Positions 43,481 through 53,168 are shown, counted from the stretch's first letter. The stretch is DNA of 64,000 bases from Pseudomonas taetrolens (GCF_900475285.1 NZ_LS483370.1:2308001-2372000), one strand, 5' to 3'. Notes: generated by a model from the sequence alone, not told the origin. A program made the numbers and translations.

Positions 43481-44374
43481 GAAGAACATCTGGATCCGCG
43501 AGCGCAGCCAGCGTTCGCCGGGGTCATTGTCCTGGGCGCCGCGCCAGGCCATGTGCAGTTCAAAGCTGTTGACGTCCAGCGGCGGGTCTTCGGCCCGTAC
43601 GCCGCCGGCGGCGGTGAGGGCTTCGGCGGTGTAGTCGGGGACGGTGGCGATGATGTCGGTGCCGGCCAGCAGGGTGCTCAAGCCATTGAACTGAGGCACG
43701 GCGAGTACCACATGACGCTTGCGCCCGAGGGTTTCCAGCTGGGTGTCGATAAAGCCGCTCAGGTCCCCGGCAAACGACACCAGGGCATGGGGGCGGGCGC
43801 AGAAGTCATCCAGGCTCAGCGGGCCGGGCATGGTGTCGGCACGTAGCAGTTTGGGTTTGCTGCGGCGCAATACTTTGCGCTTGGCGTTGGCCGGCAGGTC
43901 GCTGGTGTAGCTGACGCCCACCGAAATCTCGCCAGAGGCCAGCAACGGTGGCATCAGGATGTAGTTGACCCGGCGCACCACCAGCACGATACCCGGTGCT
44001 TCTGCGCGCAAGCGCTTGAGCAACATGGGCAGCAAGGCAAATTCAACGTCGTCCGACAAACCGATGCGAAACACCGAGGTGCTGGTGGCCGGGTTGAACT
44101 CGGCAGCACGGCTCACTGCGGTGGAAATCGAATCCAGCGCGGGCGACAACAGTGCAAAGATTTCAATAGCCCGGGCCGTGGGCTCCATGCTGCGACCCGT
44201 ACGCACGAACAGAGGGTCGTCGAACAAATTGCGCAGGCGTGACAGTGCAGCACTGATGGCCGGCTGCCCGAGAAACAGCTTCTCGGCGGCACGGGTCACA
44301 CTGCGTTCATGCATCAGGGTTTCAAAGACGATCAGCAAATTCAGATCGACGCGGCGCAAGTCGTTACGATTCAT
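43460..44374 (-). CDS. LysR-family regulator; target gene of the island insertion
   Basis: A 304-residue LysR regulator of the NodD/LinR type ('LRRVDLNLLIVFETLMHERS'). The winged helix covers about 8-65 ('RAAEKLFLGQPAISAALSRL'); the effector domain follows. The C-terminus 'IQMFFGDPDSL' is encoded inside the direct repeat. It is divergent from a medium-chain dehydrogenase gene with about 235 bp between starts, so it most likely controls that gene. The gene reads intact. Confidence 0.9.
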   Translation of the reverse strand: MNRNDLRRVDLNLLIVFETLMHERSVTRAAEKLFLGQPAISAALSRLRNLFDDPLFVRTGRSMEPTARAIEIFALLSPALDSISTAVSRAAEFNPATSTSVFRIGLSDDVEFALLPMLLKRLRAEAPGIVLVVRRVNYILMPPLLASGEISVGVSYTSDLPANAKRKVLRRSKPKLLRADTMPGPLSLDDFCARPHALVSFAGDLSGFIDTQLETLGRKRHVVLAVPQFNGLSTLLAGTDIIATVPDYTAEALTAAGGVRAEDPPLDVNSFELHMAWRGAQDNDPGERWLRSRIQMFFGDPDSL

Positions 44375-44609
44375 CTGGCAGGCATCACAGGCGGGTCAGC
44401 TGTAGTGAGGTAATGGATCTTACTGGCAAAGCAGATTAATCGTCACTCGGTAGATTAGCTTTCTTACGTCAGCGGGCGAGACGATTCAGCAATCAATCTG
44501 CCGAAGGATCAATGTCAGGCATGTCGACTATTAATGCTGTCTGTTAGTCTTGTACACAAAGCCCGGATAAAGTCCCGTGGTATTAGCGATTAATTTGGCG
44601 AGGTTTGCG

Positions 44610-45632
44610 ATGTCGCGCACGATCCGTTTTCACAAGTTTGGCCCGGCCGAGGTGCTCCAGTGCGAAGAGCACGAGGTCGCTGCGCCTGCGCCCGGCGAGG
44701 TGCAGGTGCGTGTCGAATCCATTGGTATCAGCTGGTATGACGTGCTGTGGCGGCAGAACCTTGCCCCTAGCCAGGCGCGGCTGCCAGCGGGTATCGGCCA
44801 TGAAATGGCCGGCATTGTGACTGCGCTCGGGGAAGGCGTGCATGACCTTGCCGTCGGTGACAAGGTTGCCAGCTTCCCCGGTCAAAGTGCCAACGATTAC
44901 CCCACCTACGGTGAGATGATCGTGATGCCGCGCTCTGTCCTCACTCGTTACCCGGATGTGCTGACGCCGGTTGAAGCCAGCGTGCACTACACACCGTTGT
45001 TGATGGCCTACTTTGCGTATGTCGACCTGGCGCGGCTCAAACCGGGGCAAACGGTGCTGATCACCGATGCCAGTCACTGTGCCGGGCCCTCATTTGTACA
45101 GCTGGGCAAGGCCTTGGGCGCCACGGTCATTGCCGCGACCAAAGACCCTGAAGAGCGCGACTGCCTGCTGGCCCTGGGGGCTGACAAGGTGATCGTGACC
45201 GAGGAACAGGACTTGCTGATGCAGGTCAACAAGATCACCCAGAACAAAGGCGTGGATATCGTGCTTGACGGCCTTGGTGGCCCGCAGATGTCAGTGCTCG
45301 GTGACGTCCTGGCCCCCCGTGGCAGCCTGGTGCTGTACGGCTTGCAGGGCGGTAATCAAACGCCGTTTCCTGCGTGTGCAGCCTTCCAGAAGAACATCCA
45401 GTTCTTTGTGCACTGCATTGGCAACTTCACCGGCAAGCCGGAGCTGGGGATTGCCCAGGACGAAGAAGCAATGCAGCGTGCCCTGCGCGAGATCAACCAG
45501 CTGACGGCTGATCGTGTGCTGTTGCCTCTGGAAGTGCGGGTGTTCCCGTTTGAGGCGTTTGTCGAAGCGCACCGCTACATGGACAGCTGCCCGTGCCGTG
45601 GACGCGTGGCGCTGCAATTGTCCCCGACCTGA
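44610..45632 (+). CDS. Medium-chain zinc-independent dehydrogenase/quinone oxidoreductase
   Basis: A 340-residue MDR-family enzyme. Substrate domain with 'RLPAGIGHEMAGIVTALG' (about 59-76) and a Rossmann part with 'LITDASHCAGPSFVQLGKAL' (about 148-167). The Zn-binding cysteines of classical ADHs are not evident, which fits the quinone oxidoreductase/zeta-crystallin group. Start at 44610 with GAGG six bases upstream; a longer frame to 44577 is less likely. Divergent from the LysR gene. It probably reduces an enone, quinone or similar small molecule with NADPH. Confidence 0.85.
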   Translation: MSRTIRFHKFGPAEVLQCEEHEVAAPAPGEVQVRVESIGISWYDVLWRQNLAPSQARLPAGIGHEMAGIVTALGEGVHDLAVGDKVASFPGQSANDYPTYGEMIVMPRSVLTRYPDVLTPVEASVHYTPLLMAYFAYVDLARLKPGQTVLITDASHCAGPSFVQLGKALGATVIAATKDPEERDCLLALGADKVIVTEEQDLLMQVNKITQNKGVDIVLDGLGGPQMSVLGDVLAPRGSLVLYGLQGGNQTPFPACAAFQKNIQFFVHCIGNFTGKPELGIAQDEEAMQRALREINQLTADRVLLPLEVRVFPFEAFVEAHRYMDSCPCRGRVALQLSPT

Positions 45633-45668
45633 TGCCGCTGCAGTAAACATGACTGACCGATGTTAAAC

Positions 45669-45701
45669 ACGCCTCTGAACGCTCTGTTCAGGGGCGTTTT
45701 T
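45669..45701 (+). terminator. Rho-independent terminator after the MDR gene
   Basis: ACGCCTCTGAAC-GCTCT-GTTCAGGGGCGT followed by TTTT. A 12-bp stem with one G:T pair, 37 bp after the MDR stop codon. Confidence 0.9.
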
Positions 45702-45957
45702 GCATGGGCCTGATTTGACCGCGTCGACAGGGGCCCATACGTCGCCCTGCAGTGTGAACGGATCAAGAAAGCTCAAGCTATGAGCGGCATCCATACGAAT
45801 GGCGTTAATTACGTTTGGTATTTTATTGAGTGTGTTTTTGTAGGATTTCTCTTGTGAGCGTGTAAGCCCCGTCTGTTATGGGCCAAAGAGTAACGGTAAC
45901 TGTGGCGTGTAAAAAAGCGCTGCTGATAATACCTCGCTCGAACCGGAGGGATTCCCC

Positions 45958-47427
45958 ATGAGCAACTTCCATGAACAAGCCATGAGTTTTGTTTATCAGC
46001 AAGTGCTGCACCGGCTACTGGGTTTTTTCAGTCGCCCCGAACGCATCGCGTTGCAACTGTTGATTCAGCGTTTATTAGTGGCCGCCGGGGGCATTGAGCG
46101 CATCGCGCATTTCCGGGTACTGCTCGTGCATGAAGGCGGTAAAGAATGCGCCTACACCCTGGCATTTTTGCGCGCCGCTCAACTCAGTATTGCCGGGCGC
46201 TCTCCCGATACATTTGTCTTGCGTGTCGCGGTGTTATGCCAGCCACGGGTGACGGCCAATGTCATGGCGCGTATTCAGACTCAGTGCGCCGAACTGTTTA
46301 TGTACGATGACCCGCGTGTGGAGTTACTGCTGGTGAATGACGAGGGGATTAGCCGCCAGCATAAGCCGCTACCGGTTGCGCAACGGTCGTCGTTTCTTGA
46401 CCGCACCCAGGTGCTGATGTCGGGGCATCTGACCCGGGGTGATGCCCGGGCCACGTTCTTTTATACCGATCTGTTGTCGCGAGCCACCTTGTACCGCAGT
46501 GCCTGCACGTGGGGTGGCGCGGTGAATGCGTTGATTGACCGTCGTCCACCGGCTTGCCTGGATCAATACTCGGCCTGGATACGCAGGGTGGCCTTCCGGC
46601 AGGGCTATGCGCTGAATGGTACGCATCGGGAAAGCTTCGAAACGGCCGTCAAATTGTGTTCGCGGCTGCATGAGGATTACCGGCAACTGCTGCGCCTGTC
46701 AGCGTCTTCCGCGCCGTTGGCCTCGGTGATCTGCAGCAGCAATGACATCAGTATCATCAACGTGTTTGATTGCCTGTCACGGGACATGGACATCGTTCAG
46801 TCTCAGGTGCTGTTGTTCATGGAGGGGACAAGGAGTACCCCCTCGCTGGATATCGAAGAGCCTTTGACCGCCGCGGTGTTAGTCAATGCGCACTTGAACG
46901 GCTTGCAGGGTGCCTATCGGCAGGGGCTGGACTACAGCGCAGGAGTGGACGCGTTCTGGCAAGGTATCGCGTCAAAATACAAAGCCCGCAGCGGCTACAA
47001 AGGTCAGTTGATACAGCAATTGGCAGCGGCTTTTAATACACCGAAAAGGATCGACAAATTGCGGGGGCTGGCAACCCGTTACCTGGGACAGTTGCACGGT
47101 GTCAACGATGAGCAGTTGGGCTGTTTTATCTATTCCCCCTTTGTGAATAAGGGCCGTGGCCTTGAAACCTTCTTGAAGCATCGCTACCCGGACAAGCTGC
47201 ATTCGATCATCGAGCTGCGGCAGGTATTGATGGATCAGGCGACGGCCTCTCAGGCGGATCTGGCGTCATGGCTCGAAGCGGTCAGCGGGCTGCCGTTGGT
47301 GTCGCTTCAGGCGCTGTACCAGATGTCGGACATCGACTTCGATCGTGACAGTTCCCTGATAGGCACCTTGTGGGCCTACGATCCCTGCAAACCTGCGCCG
47401 CAGGCCAGGCTTGCAGGTCAGGTGTAG
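45958..47427 (+). CDS. Unknown protein, 489 residues
   Basis: I do not recognise this protein. The sequence is predicted mostly alpha-helical ('LLGFFSRPERIALQLLIQRL', 'LTAAVLVNAHLNGLQGAYRQ', 'KRIDKLRGLATRYLGQLHG'), with no signal peptide, membrane helix or nucleotide motif I can name, and about seven scattered cysteines. GGAGGGA precedes the ATG. Codon use and GC look like the neighbours. It is transcribed toward the FAN1-helicase pair but with 137 bp between and its own upstream region of about 255 bp. Confidence 0.75.
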   Translation: MSNFHEQAMSFVYQQVLHRLLGFFSRPERIALQLLIQRLLVAAGGIERIAHFRVLLVHEGGKECAYTLAFLRAAQLSIAGRSPDTFVLRVAVLCQPRVTANVMARIQTQCAELFMYDDPRVELLLVNDEGISRQHKPLPVAQRSSFLDRTQVLMSGHLTRGDARATFFYTDLLSRATLYRSACTWGGAVNALIDRRPPACLDQYSAWIRRVAFRQGYALNGTHRESFETAVKLCSRLHEDYRQLLRLSASSAPLASVICSSNDISIINVFDCLSRDMDIVQSQVLLFMEGTRSTPSLDIEEPLTAAVLVNAHLNGLQGAYRQGLDYSAGVDAFWQGIASKYKARSGYKGQLIQQLAAAFNTPKRIDKLRGLATRYLGQLHGVNDEQLGCFIYSPFVNKGRGLETFLKHRYPDKLHSIIELRQVLMDQATASQADLASWLEAVSGLPLVSLQALYQMSDIDFDRDSSLIGTLWAYDPCKPAPQARLAGQV

Positions 47428-47564
47428 CAGGTTGCCGTGTGCTTGTGGCGAATGCCGTGCACTGGCGCGGGCGAACCGCTCATCCAATAAGATTTGCCAG
47501 GGCAGTGGGCTAACTGCTATCTGTACGCATATCCAGTGTCCGATACCGATGGTTTGTTCTGCTT

Positions 47565-49214
47565 GTGATTTCCAATCCCCTTGAAGACCCGTTTTATTAC
47601 CTGAAAAACTTCCAGCACGTGCTCGACTGGATCGCTGCTCGCTATGACGATGTCTTGAGTGTCGAGGAGCAGCAGTTCATCAGCGGTTTTGCCCGGTTGC
47701 CCGGGCCCTCGCAAGCGCTGTGGGTCCGTATGCTGATGCGCAAGGGCCGGCATTTCAGGGCCAGCAAGCTCAATTACCCGGAAATCGGTGATCCGCTGCA
47801 GGCCGCTGCGCCTCTGGTGGCGCAAGGCTGGATCGATGACCGGGCGCCGTTAACCCTGGCCGAGCTGTTCGATGTCTTGCAAAAGCCTGAAATTCTGACC
47901 CGCTTTGGCGCGAATATCGTGTTGCCCAAGGCCAGGAAATCAGCGTGGCTGGACGGCCTTGCCGGCGATTTCCCCCAGCCGCAAAGCTTCGCCGATTGGC
48001 ACCCTGCATTGAGTGACGTGCTTTACACCCTGAACAACAGGGCGCTGGGCGATCGTCTGCGGCTGATGTTTTTTGGCAACCTCAGCCAGAGCTGGTCAGA
48101 TCTGGTGCTGGCAGATCTGGGGCTGTTCACCTACGAAAAAGTGGATTTCAACCCGCAATCACGTGCCTTGCGTTGTCGGGCGGACATTGACGGCTATCTG
48201 CATCTGTATGCTTGCCGCGAGCAGTTCGAGGCCGGTGCCGAGGTGGGCGAAGTGCTGCAGCAGGTGCTTGACTACGCGGCAGATAACCGCTGGCTGCAAC
48301 GACGTCGGGCGCGCCTGCTGTTTCAGCTGGGCCAGCACCTTGAACGGGCAGGGGAGTTGAGCCAGGCCCTGAACGTGTACCGACAGAGCCAGTATCCCGA
48401 AGCACGGTTGCGGGTGATCCGGGTATTGGAGTTGCTGGGCGATTGCACCCAGGCCCTGGCACTGGCCGAGGCTGCCGAACAGGCCCCGCTTGCCGACGCC
48501 GAGCATCAGCAGTTGTTGCGCAGCATTCCGCGGCTGCGGCGCAAGGTCGGTCTGGCTGCGCTCGCGAGGCCCCGGGCCAGACCGCCCGAGCGCCTGGAGC
48601 TGACGCTAGCCCGCGAAGAGTCGACCCCGGTCGAACTCAAGGTGGTTGCGCACCTGCATCGTGCTGAAGCGCCCGTGCATTACGTTGAAAACACCCTGAT
48701 CAACGGGCTGTTCGGTTTGTTGTGCTGGCCTGCGATTTTTGCCGCGCTGCCCGGGGCGTTTTTCCACCCGTACCAGAGCGGGCCGGCTGATTTGCTGGAA
48801 GACGATTTCTATCAGCGCCGGGCCGCTATCTTCGAAGACTGCCTGGCGCAGCTGGAAGACGGGCGCTACCAGACCACCATTCGCGCGGTGTATGCCAGCC
48901 GGTACGGGGTGCAGTCGCCTTTTGTCGCCTGGAGTTATCTCAGCGAGTCGCTGCTCGAAGAAGCGCTGCTGTGCCTGCCGCCTGCGCATTTGAACCTGTG
49001 GTTCCGGCGTTTGCTGCAAGACATTAAAGCCAACCGCACCGGCATGCCGGACCTGATCCAGTTTTGGCCGGCGCAAAACACCTACCGCATGATCGAGGTC
49101 AAAGGCCCGGGTGATCGCCTGCAAGACAACCAGCTGCGCTGGCTGGCGTTCTGCGAGCAGCATCAAATGCCCGTGACAGTGTGTTACGTGCAATGGCAGG
49201 AGCCGGACGCGTGA
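47565..49214 (+). CDS. FAN1-type VRR-NUC nuclease
   Basis: A 549-residue protein with a VRR-NUC domain at the C-terminus: 'TGMPDLIQFWPAQNTYRMIE' followed by 'VKGPGDRLQDNQLRWL' gives PD...E-V-K, the PD-(D/E)xK core, as in FAN1. FAN1 enzymes cut 5'-flap and crosslinked DNA in steps; bacterial versions from Pseudomonas are characterised. The N-terminal region has a SAP-like/winged-helix type fold ('FISGFARLPGPSQALWVRML'). Start is GTG at 47565 with no strong ribosome site. It overlaps the helicase gene by four bases. Confidence 0.88.
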   Translation: MISNPLEDPFYYLKNFQHVLDWIAARYDDVLSVEEQQFISGFARLPGPSQALWVRMLMRKGRHFRASKLNYPEIGDPLQAAAPLVAQGWIDDRAPLTLAELFDVLQKPEILTRFGANIVLPKARKSAWLDGLAGDFPQPQSFADWHPALSDVLYTLNNRALGDRLRLMFFGNLSQSWSDLVLADLGLFTYEKVDFNPQSRALRCRADIDGYLHLYACREQFEAGAEVGEVLQQVLDYAADNRWLQRRRARLLFQLGQHLERAGELSQALNVYRQSQYPEARLRVIRVLELLGDCTQALALAEAAEQAPLADAEHQQLLRSIPRLRRKVGLAALARPRARPPERLELTLAREESTPVELKVVAHLHRAEAPVHYVENTLINGLFGLLCWPAIFAALPGAFFHPYQSGPADLLEDDFYQRRAAIFEDCLAQLEDGRYQTTIRAVYASRYGVQSPFVAWSYLSESLLEEALLCLPPAHLNLWFRRLLQDIKANRTGMPDLIQFWPAQNTYRMIEVKGPGDRLQDNQLRWLAFCEQHQMPVTVCYVQWQEPDA

Positions 49215-51463
49215 CCTATCGCATTGCAGTGCGCGCCCTGTGTGAGTTCACGGCCAAGGCCGGTGATCTGGACCTGCGCTTCACCCCTTCGCCCACTGCA
49301 CAGCAAGGTATTGTCGGACACCGCACGGTGGCTTCGCGACGCAGTGCAGGGTATCTGCCGGAGTTGAGCCTGGAAGGGCAGTATGCCGGCCTGACGGTGC
49401 GCGGTCGGGCAGACGGCTACGACCCGGCCGGCAATGTGCTCGAAGAGGTGAAAACCTACCGGGGCGACTTCTCCGCCATCCCGGCCAATCATCGGCAATT
49501 GCACTGGGCGCAGGCCAGGATCTACGGCTGGTTGTTGTGCCAACGCTTGCAATTGCCAGAAGTGAATCTGGCACTGGTGTACTTCGATATCGCCACTGAG
49601 CAGGAAACCCGGGTGCAGGAGGTCTGGGCGGCCACCGACTTGCAGCATTTTTTTAATCAGCAATGCGCGTTGTTTCTGGCATGGGCCGAGCAGGAGATGG
49701 CTCACCGCGAAGGCCGGGATCAGGCCGCACGTACGCTGATGTTCCCCCATGTGCAATTTCGCATCGGGCAACGGGCACTGGCCGAAGCGGTGTACAAGAC
49801 CGCCAGCACCGGCCGTTGCCTGGTGGCCCAGGCGCCCACCGGGATTGGCAAAACCGTCGGCACCCTGTTTCCGATGCTCAAGGCCATGCCAGCTCAGGCA
49901 CTGGATAAAGTCCTGTTTCTGACGGCCAAGACCCCCGGCCGAAAACTGGCGCTGGATGCGGTGCAGGTGCTCTATCCGCGCAGCCCGGCGGTGTCGTTGC
50001 GGGTGCTGGAGCTGGTGGCACGGGACAAGGCCTGTGAGTACCCGCAAAACGCCTGTCATGGTGACAGCTGCTCACTGGCCAAAGGCTTTTACGACCGCTT
50101 GCCCGCGGCGCGTCAGGCCGCGATTGTGCAGTCGCCCCTCGACCAGCAAACCCTGCGGGCGGTTGCGTTGGCGCATCAGGTTTGTCCCTATTACCTGAGC
50201 CAGGAAATGGCCCGCTGGGCTGACGTGGTGATTGCCGATTACAACTACTACTTCGACTTCAGTGCCTTGCTTTTTGGGCTCGCCCAGGCCAACCAGTGGC
50301 GGCTCGCGACGCTGGTGGACGAAGCCCACAACCTGGTCGAACGTGCACGCCAGATGTACAGCGCGAGCCTTGACCAGCACAGCCTGAGCAGCCTGCGTCA
50401 TTCAGCGCCTGCTGCCCTCGACAAACCGCTCAAGCGCCTGAACCGCGAGTGGAACGCCCTGCACAAGGCGCAAATCGGACCTTATGACGTTCACCCGCAG
50501 CTGCCGGGTAAATGGCTGAATGCGCTGACCGCCTGCATCACCGCCATCGGTGACTACCTCAACGATCATCCGCAGGGGCTGAGCGTTGACCTGCAAGCGT
50601 TCTACTTCGAGGCCCTGCAGTTCAGCCGGGTGGCCGAGTTGTTCGATCAGCACTATTTATTCGACGTCAGTCTGCGCGAATCCGGCAAGCGGCGCATATC
50701 CTGCCTCAACCTGCGCAATATTGTCCCCGCCGGGTTTATCGGGCCGCGCCTGGCGTGTGCACAGAGCAACGTGCTGTTTTCGGCCACGCTCAGCCCCCGC
50801 ACTTATTACACCAACCTGCTGGGGCTGCCGACGGACGCGGTCTGGATCGATGTCGAGTCGCCGTTTCAGGCCCGGCAGCTGAGCGTGCATGTGGCCAGCC
50901 GGATCTCCACCCGCTTTGCTCACCGCCAGGCCTCGTTGGGGCCGATCGTGGAACTGATGGCCCGCCAGTTCGAGCAACGACCAGGCAATTACCTGGCGTT
51001 TTTCAGCAGTTTTGACTACCTGCAGCAAGTCGCCGGGCGGCTTGCCGAGGAGCATCCGCAGATCACCCAGTGGCTACAATCGCGGCGTATGGACGAAGCC
51101 GCACGCCAGGAGTTTCTCGACCGCTTCACGATGTCGAGCCAGGGCATCGGCTTTGCCGTGCTGGGTGGTGCCTTTGGCGAGGGTATCGACTTGCCCGGCG
51201 CACGCTTGATCGGGGCCTTTGTCGCCACACTTGGACTGGCGCAGTTCAACCCGGTCAACGAGCAGATCAAGCTGCGGATGGCTGAGCTGTTTGGTGCCGG
51301 ATATGACTACACCTACCTGTACCCAGGCGTGCAAAAAGTGGTGCAGGCTGCGGGCAGGGTGATCCGCACACAGACCGATCAAGGCACGCTGTTCTTGATC
51401 GATGACCGCTTTGCCGAAAGCAAGGTGCAACAGCTGTTGCCACGCTGGTGGCACCTGGGTTGA
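49211..51463 (+). CDS. PD-(D/E)xK nuclease - XPD/DinG-type helicase
   Basis: A 750-residue fusion. N-terminal PD-(D/E)xK-like nuclease core 'GRADGYD' (D68) and 'LEEVKTYRG' (E79-V80-K81). Helicase part: Walker A 'AQAPTGIGKTVGTLF' (about 205), DEAH box 'VDEAHNL', and four cysteines before the DEAH box ('ACEYPQNACHGDSCSL', 'QVCPYY') as in XPD-type iron-sulfur helicases; motif VI 'VQAAGRVIRTQTDQG'. Start GTG at 49211 overlaps the FAN1 stop (GTGA). With FAN1 it forms a conserved repair pair, likely for interstrand crosslinks. Confidence 0.88.
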   Translation: MTYRIAVRALCEFTAKAGDLDLRFTPSPTAQQGIVGHRTVASRRSAGYLPELSLEGQYAGLTVRGRADGYDPAGNVLEEVKTYRGDFSAIPANHRQLHWAQARIYGWLLCQRLQLPEVNLALVYFDIATEQETRVQEVWAATDLQHFFNQQCALFLAWAEQEMAHREGRDQAARTLMFPHVQFRIGQRALAEAVYKTASTGRCLVAQAPTGIGKTVGTLFPMLKAMPAQALDKVLFLTAKTPGRKLALDAVQVLYPRSPAVSLRVLELVARDKACEYPQNACHGDSCSLAKGFYDRLPAARQAAIVQSPLDQQTLRAVALAHQVCPYYLSQEMARWADVVIADYNYYFDFSALLFGLAQANQWRLATLVDEAHNLVERARQMYSASLDQHSLSSLRHSAPAALDKPLKRLNREWNALHKAQIGPYDVHPQLPGKWLNALTACITAIGDYLNDHPQGLSVDLQAFYFEALQFSRVAELFDQHYLFDVSLRESGKRRISCLNLRNIVPAGFIGPRLACAQSNVLFSATLSPRTYYTNLLGLPTDAVWIDVESPFQARQLSVHVASRISTRFAHRQASLGPIVELMARQFEQRPGNYLAFFSSFDYLQQVAGRLAEEHPQITQWLQSRRMDEAARQEFLDRFTMSSQGIGFAVLGGAFGEGIDLPGARLIGAFVATLGLAQFNPVNEQIKLRMAELFGAGYDYTYLYPGVQKVVQAAGRVIRTQTDQGTLFLIDDRFAESKVQQLLPRWWHLG

Positions 51464-51521
51464 AAGAACCGGGTTGTGTCACACTGCCTGACCTGTATCT
51501 GTTCAGCATGGAGACTTTCCT

Positions 51522-51911
51522 ATGAGTATCAAACGTTTCGGTACCGGTGCCGTCGGCGCTGGTGGCCAACCCTTGCCATTCGCCCGTGCGGTCGAAGCCG
51601 ATGGCTGGCTGCATGTTTCGGGTCAGGTGGCGATGGAAAATGGCGAAATCATCAACGGTGGTATCGTCGAGCAAACCCACAAAACCATGCAAAACCTGAT
51701 CGCGATCCTCGAAGAAGCCGGTTACGGCCTTGAAGACGTGGTCCGCGCCGGCGTGTGGCTGCAAGACCCGCGGGATTTCTGGAGCTTCAACAAGGTTTTT
51801 GCCTCGTACTTCAAAAGTGAGCACGCCCCGGCCCGTGCCTGTGTTCAGGCCATGATGATGGTCGACTGCAAGGTCGAGATCGACTGTATCGCCTACAAAG
51901 CCAAGGGCTAA
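51522..51911 (+). CDS. RidA-family enamine/imine deaminase
   Basis: A 129-residue YjgF/RidA protein: 'SIKRFGTGAVGAGGQPLPFA', 'GWLHVSGQVAMENGEIINGG', 'AGVWLQDPRDFWSFNKVFAS', 'SEHAPARACVQAMMMVDCKV'. RidA removes reactive imines or enamines formed by PLP enzymes. It lies 45 bp upstream of a D-serine-dehydratase-like PLP gene, the type of enzyme that makes such products, so the two probably work together. Confidence 0.92.
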   Translation: MSIKRFGTGAVGAGGQPLPFARAVEADGWLHVSGQVAMENGEIINGGIVEQTHKTMQNLIAILEEAGYGLEDVVRAGVWLQDPRDFWSFNKVFASYFKSEHAPARACVQAMMMVDCKVEIDCIAYKAKG

Positions 51912-51956
51912 ACCGCTGTCACGACCCGTGCGGGTCAAAAGGAGAGGAGTGTGGCG

Positions 51957-53168
51957 ATGACGTTGAACAACGCCCTGGTACAGAAGGGTGCCGCGAACCC
52001 CGCCGATAACCTGCTGCGGGATGTGAGCCTGCCCGCGCTGGTGATTCATCGGGAGCCGCTTGAACACAATATCGCCTGGATGCAGGCCTTCGCCACCCGC
52101 AGCGGTGCGCAGTTGGCGCCCCATGGCAAAACCAGCATGGCCCCGGCGCTGTTTCGCCGTCAATTGGCGCAGGGCGCCTGGGGCATGACGCTGGCCACCG
52201 CTGTGCAAACCCGTGCGGCCTACGCGGGCGGTGTGCGTCGGGTATTGATGGCCAATCAGTTGGTAGGGCAAGCCAATATGGCGCTGATTGCCGAGTTGCA
52301 GACCGACCCCGGCTTCGAGTTCTACTGCATGGTCGATCACCCGGACAACGTCGCCGCGTTGGGGGCGTTTTTTGCCGGGCGCGGCCAGCGCCTGAACGTG
52401 ATGATCGAATACGGTGTGCCTGGTGGACGTTGTGGCTGCCGAACCGAACAACAGGTGCGAGACCTGGCCCTGGCGATCAAGGCGCACCCGGCCCTGGCCC
52501 TGACCGGTATTGAAGGCTACGAAGGGGTAATCCACGGTGAGCGGGCGGTTGACGGGATTCGCGAGTTTGCAGCTTCGCTGGTTCGCCTGGCGCTTGAATT
52601 GCAACGCGACGGCGCGTTTGAGCGGGACAGGCCGATTGTGACGGCCTCGGGGTCGGCCTGGTACGACCTGATTGCCGAGGCGTTCGAAGCCGAAGCGGCC
52701 AGCGGGCGGTTTTTGAGCGTATTGCGCCCGGGCAGTTACGTGGTTCACGACCATGGCATTTACAAAGCAGCGCAGTGTTGCGTGCTGGATCGACGCACGG
52801 ACTTGCACGAAGGCCTGCGTCCGGCCCTGGAAGTCTGGGCCCAGGTGCAATCGCTGCCTGAGCCGGGGTTTGCCGTCATCGCCATGGGCAAGCGCGACGT
52901 GGCCTACGATGCCGGTCTGCCCATACCGCTAAAACGCTACCGTGAAGGCGTGCTGCCTGCGGTGGGCGATGATGTCAGCGGCTGTACGGTAACGGCGGTG
53001 ATGGATCAGCATGCCTTCATGACCCTCGCTCCGGGCTGTGAGCTGCAGATTGGCGACGTCATCAGCTTTGGCACATCGCACCCTTGCCTGACCTTCGACA
53101 AATGGCGCACCGGCTGCCTGGTCGATGAACAGTTCAACGTCGTGGAACGCCTGGACATCGAGTTCTGA
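51957..53168 (+). CDS. PLP-dependent D-amino-acid deaminase/aldolase (DSD/D-TA family)
   Basis: A 403-residue fold-type III PLP enzyme (alanine-racemase-like barrel plus C-terminal beta domain). The PLP lysine lies in 'APHGKTSMAPAL' (about residue 58) and the metal-binding H-x-C motif is in 'SFGTSHPCLTFDKW', as in D-serine dehydratase and D-threonine aldolase. Start set at 51957: AGGAG is seven bases upstream; a GTG six bases earlier is possible. RidA lies just upstream. Substrate probably a D-hydroxy-amino acid, not determined. Confidence 0.85.
   Translation: MTLNNALVQKGAANPADNLLRDVSLPALVIHREPLEHNIAWMQAFATRSGAQLAPHGKTSMAPALFRRQLAQGAWGMTLATAVQTRAAYAGGVRRVLMANQLVGQANMALIAELQTDPGFEFYCMVDHPDNVAALGAFFAGRGQRLNVMIEYGVPGGRCGCRTEQQVRDLALAIKAHPALALTGIEGYEGVIHGERAVDGIREFAASLVRLALELQRDGAFERDRPIVTASGSAWYDLIAEAFEAEAASGRFLSVLRPGSYVVHDHGIYKAAQCCVLDRRTDLHEGLRPALEVWAQVQSLPEPGFAVIAMGKRDVAYDAGLPIPLKRYREGVLPAVGDDVSGCTVTAVMDQHAFMTLAPGCELQIGDVISFGTSHPCLTFDKWRTGCLVDEQFNVVERLDIEF

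Noticed and set aside
51267..52850. Long minus-strand frame (527 codons) over the helicase, RidA and PLP genes
   Set aside because: It crosses three convincing plus-strand genes, lacks a ribosome site and has no recognisable domain.
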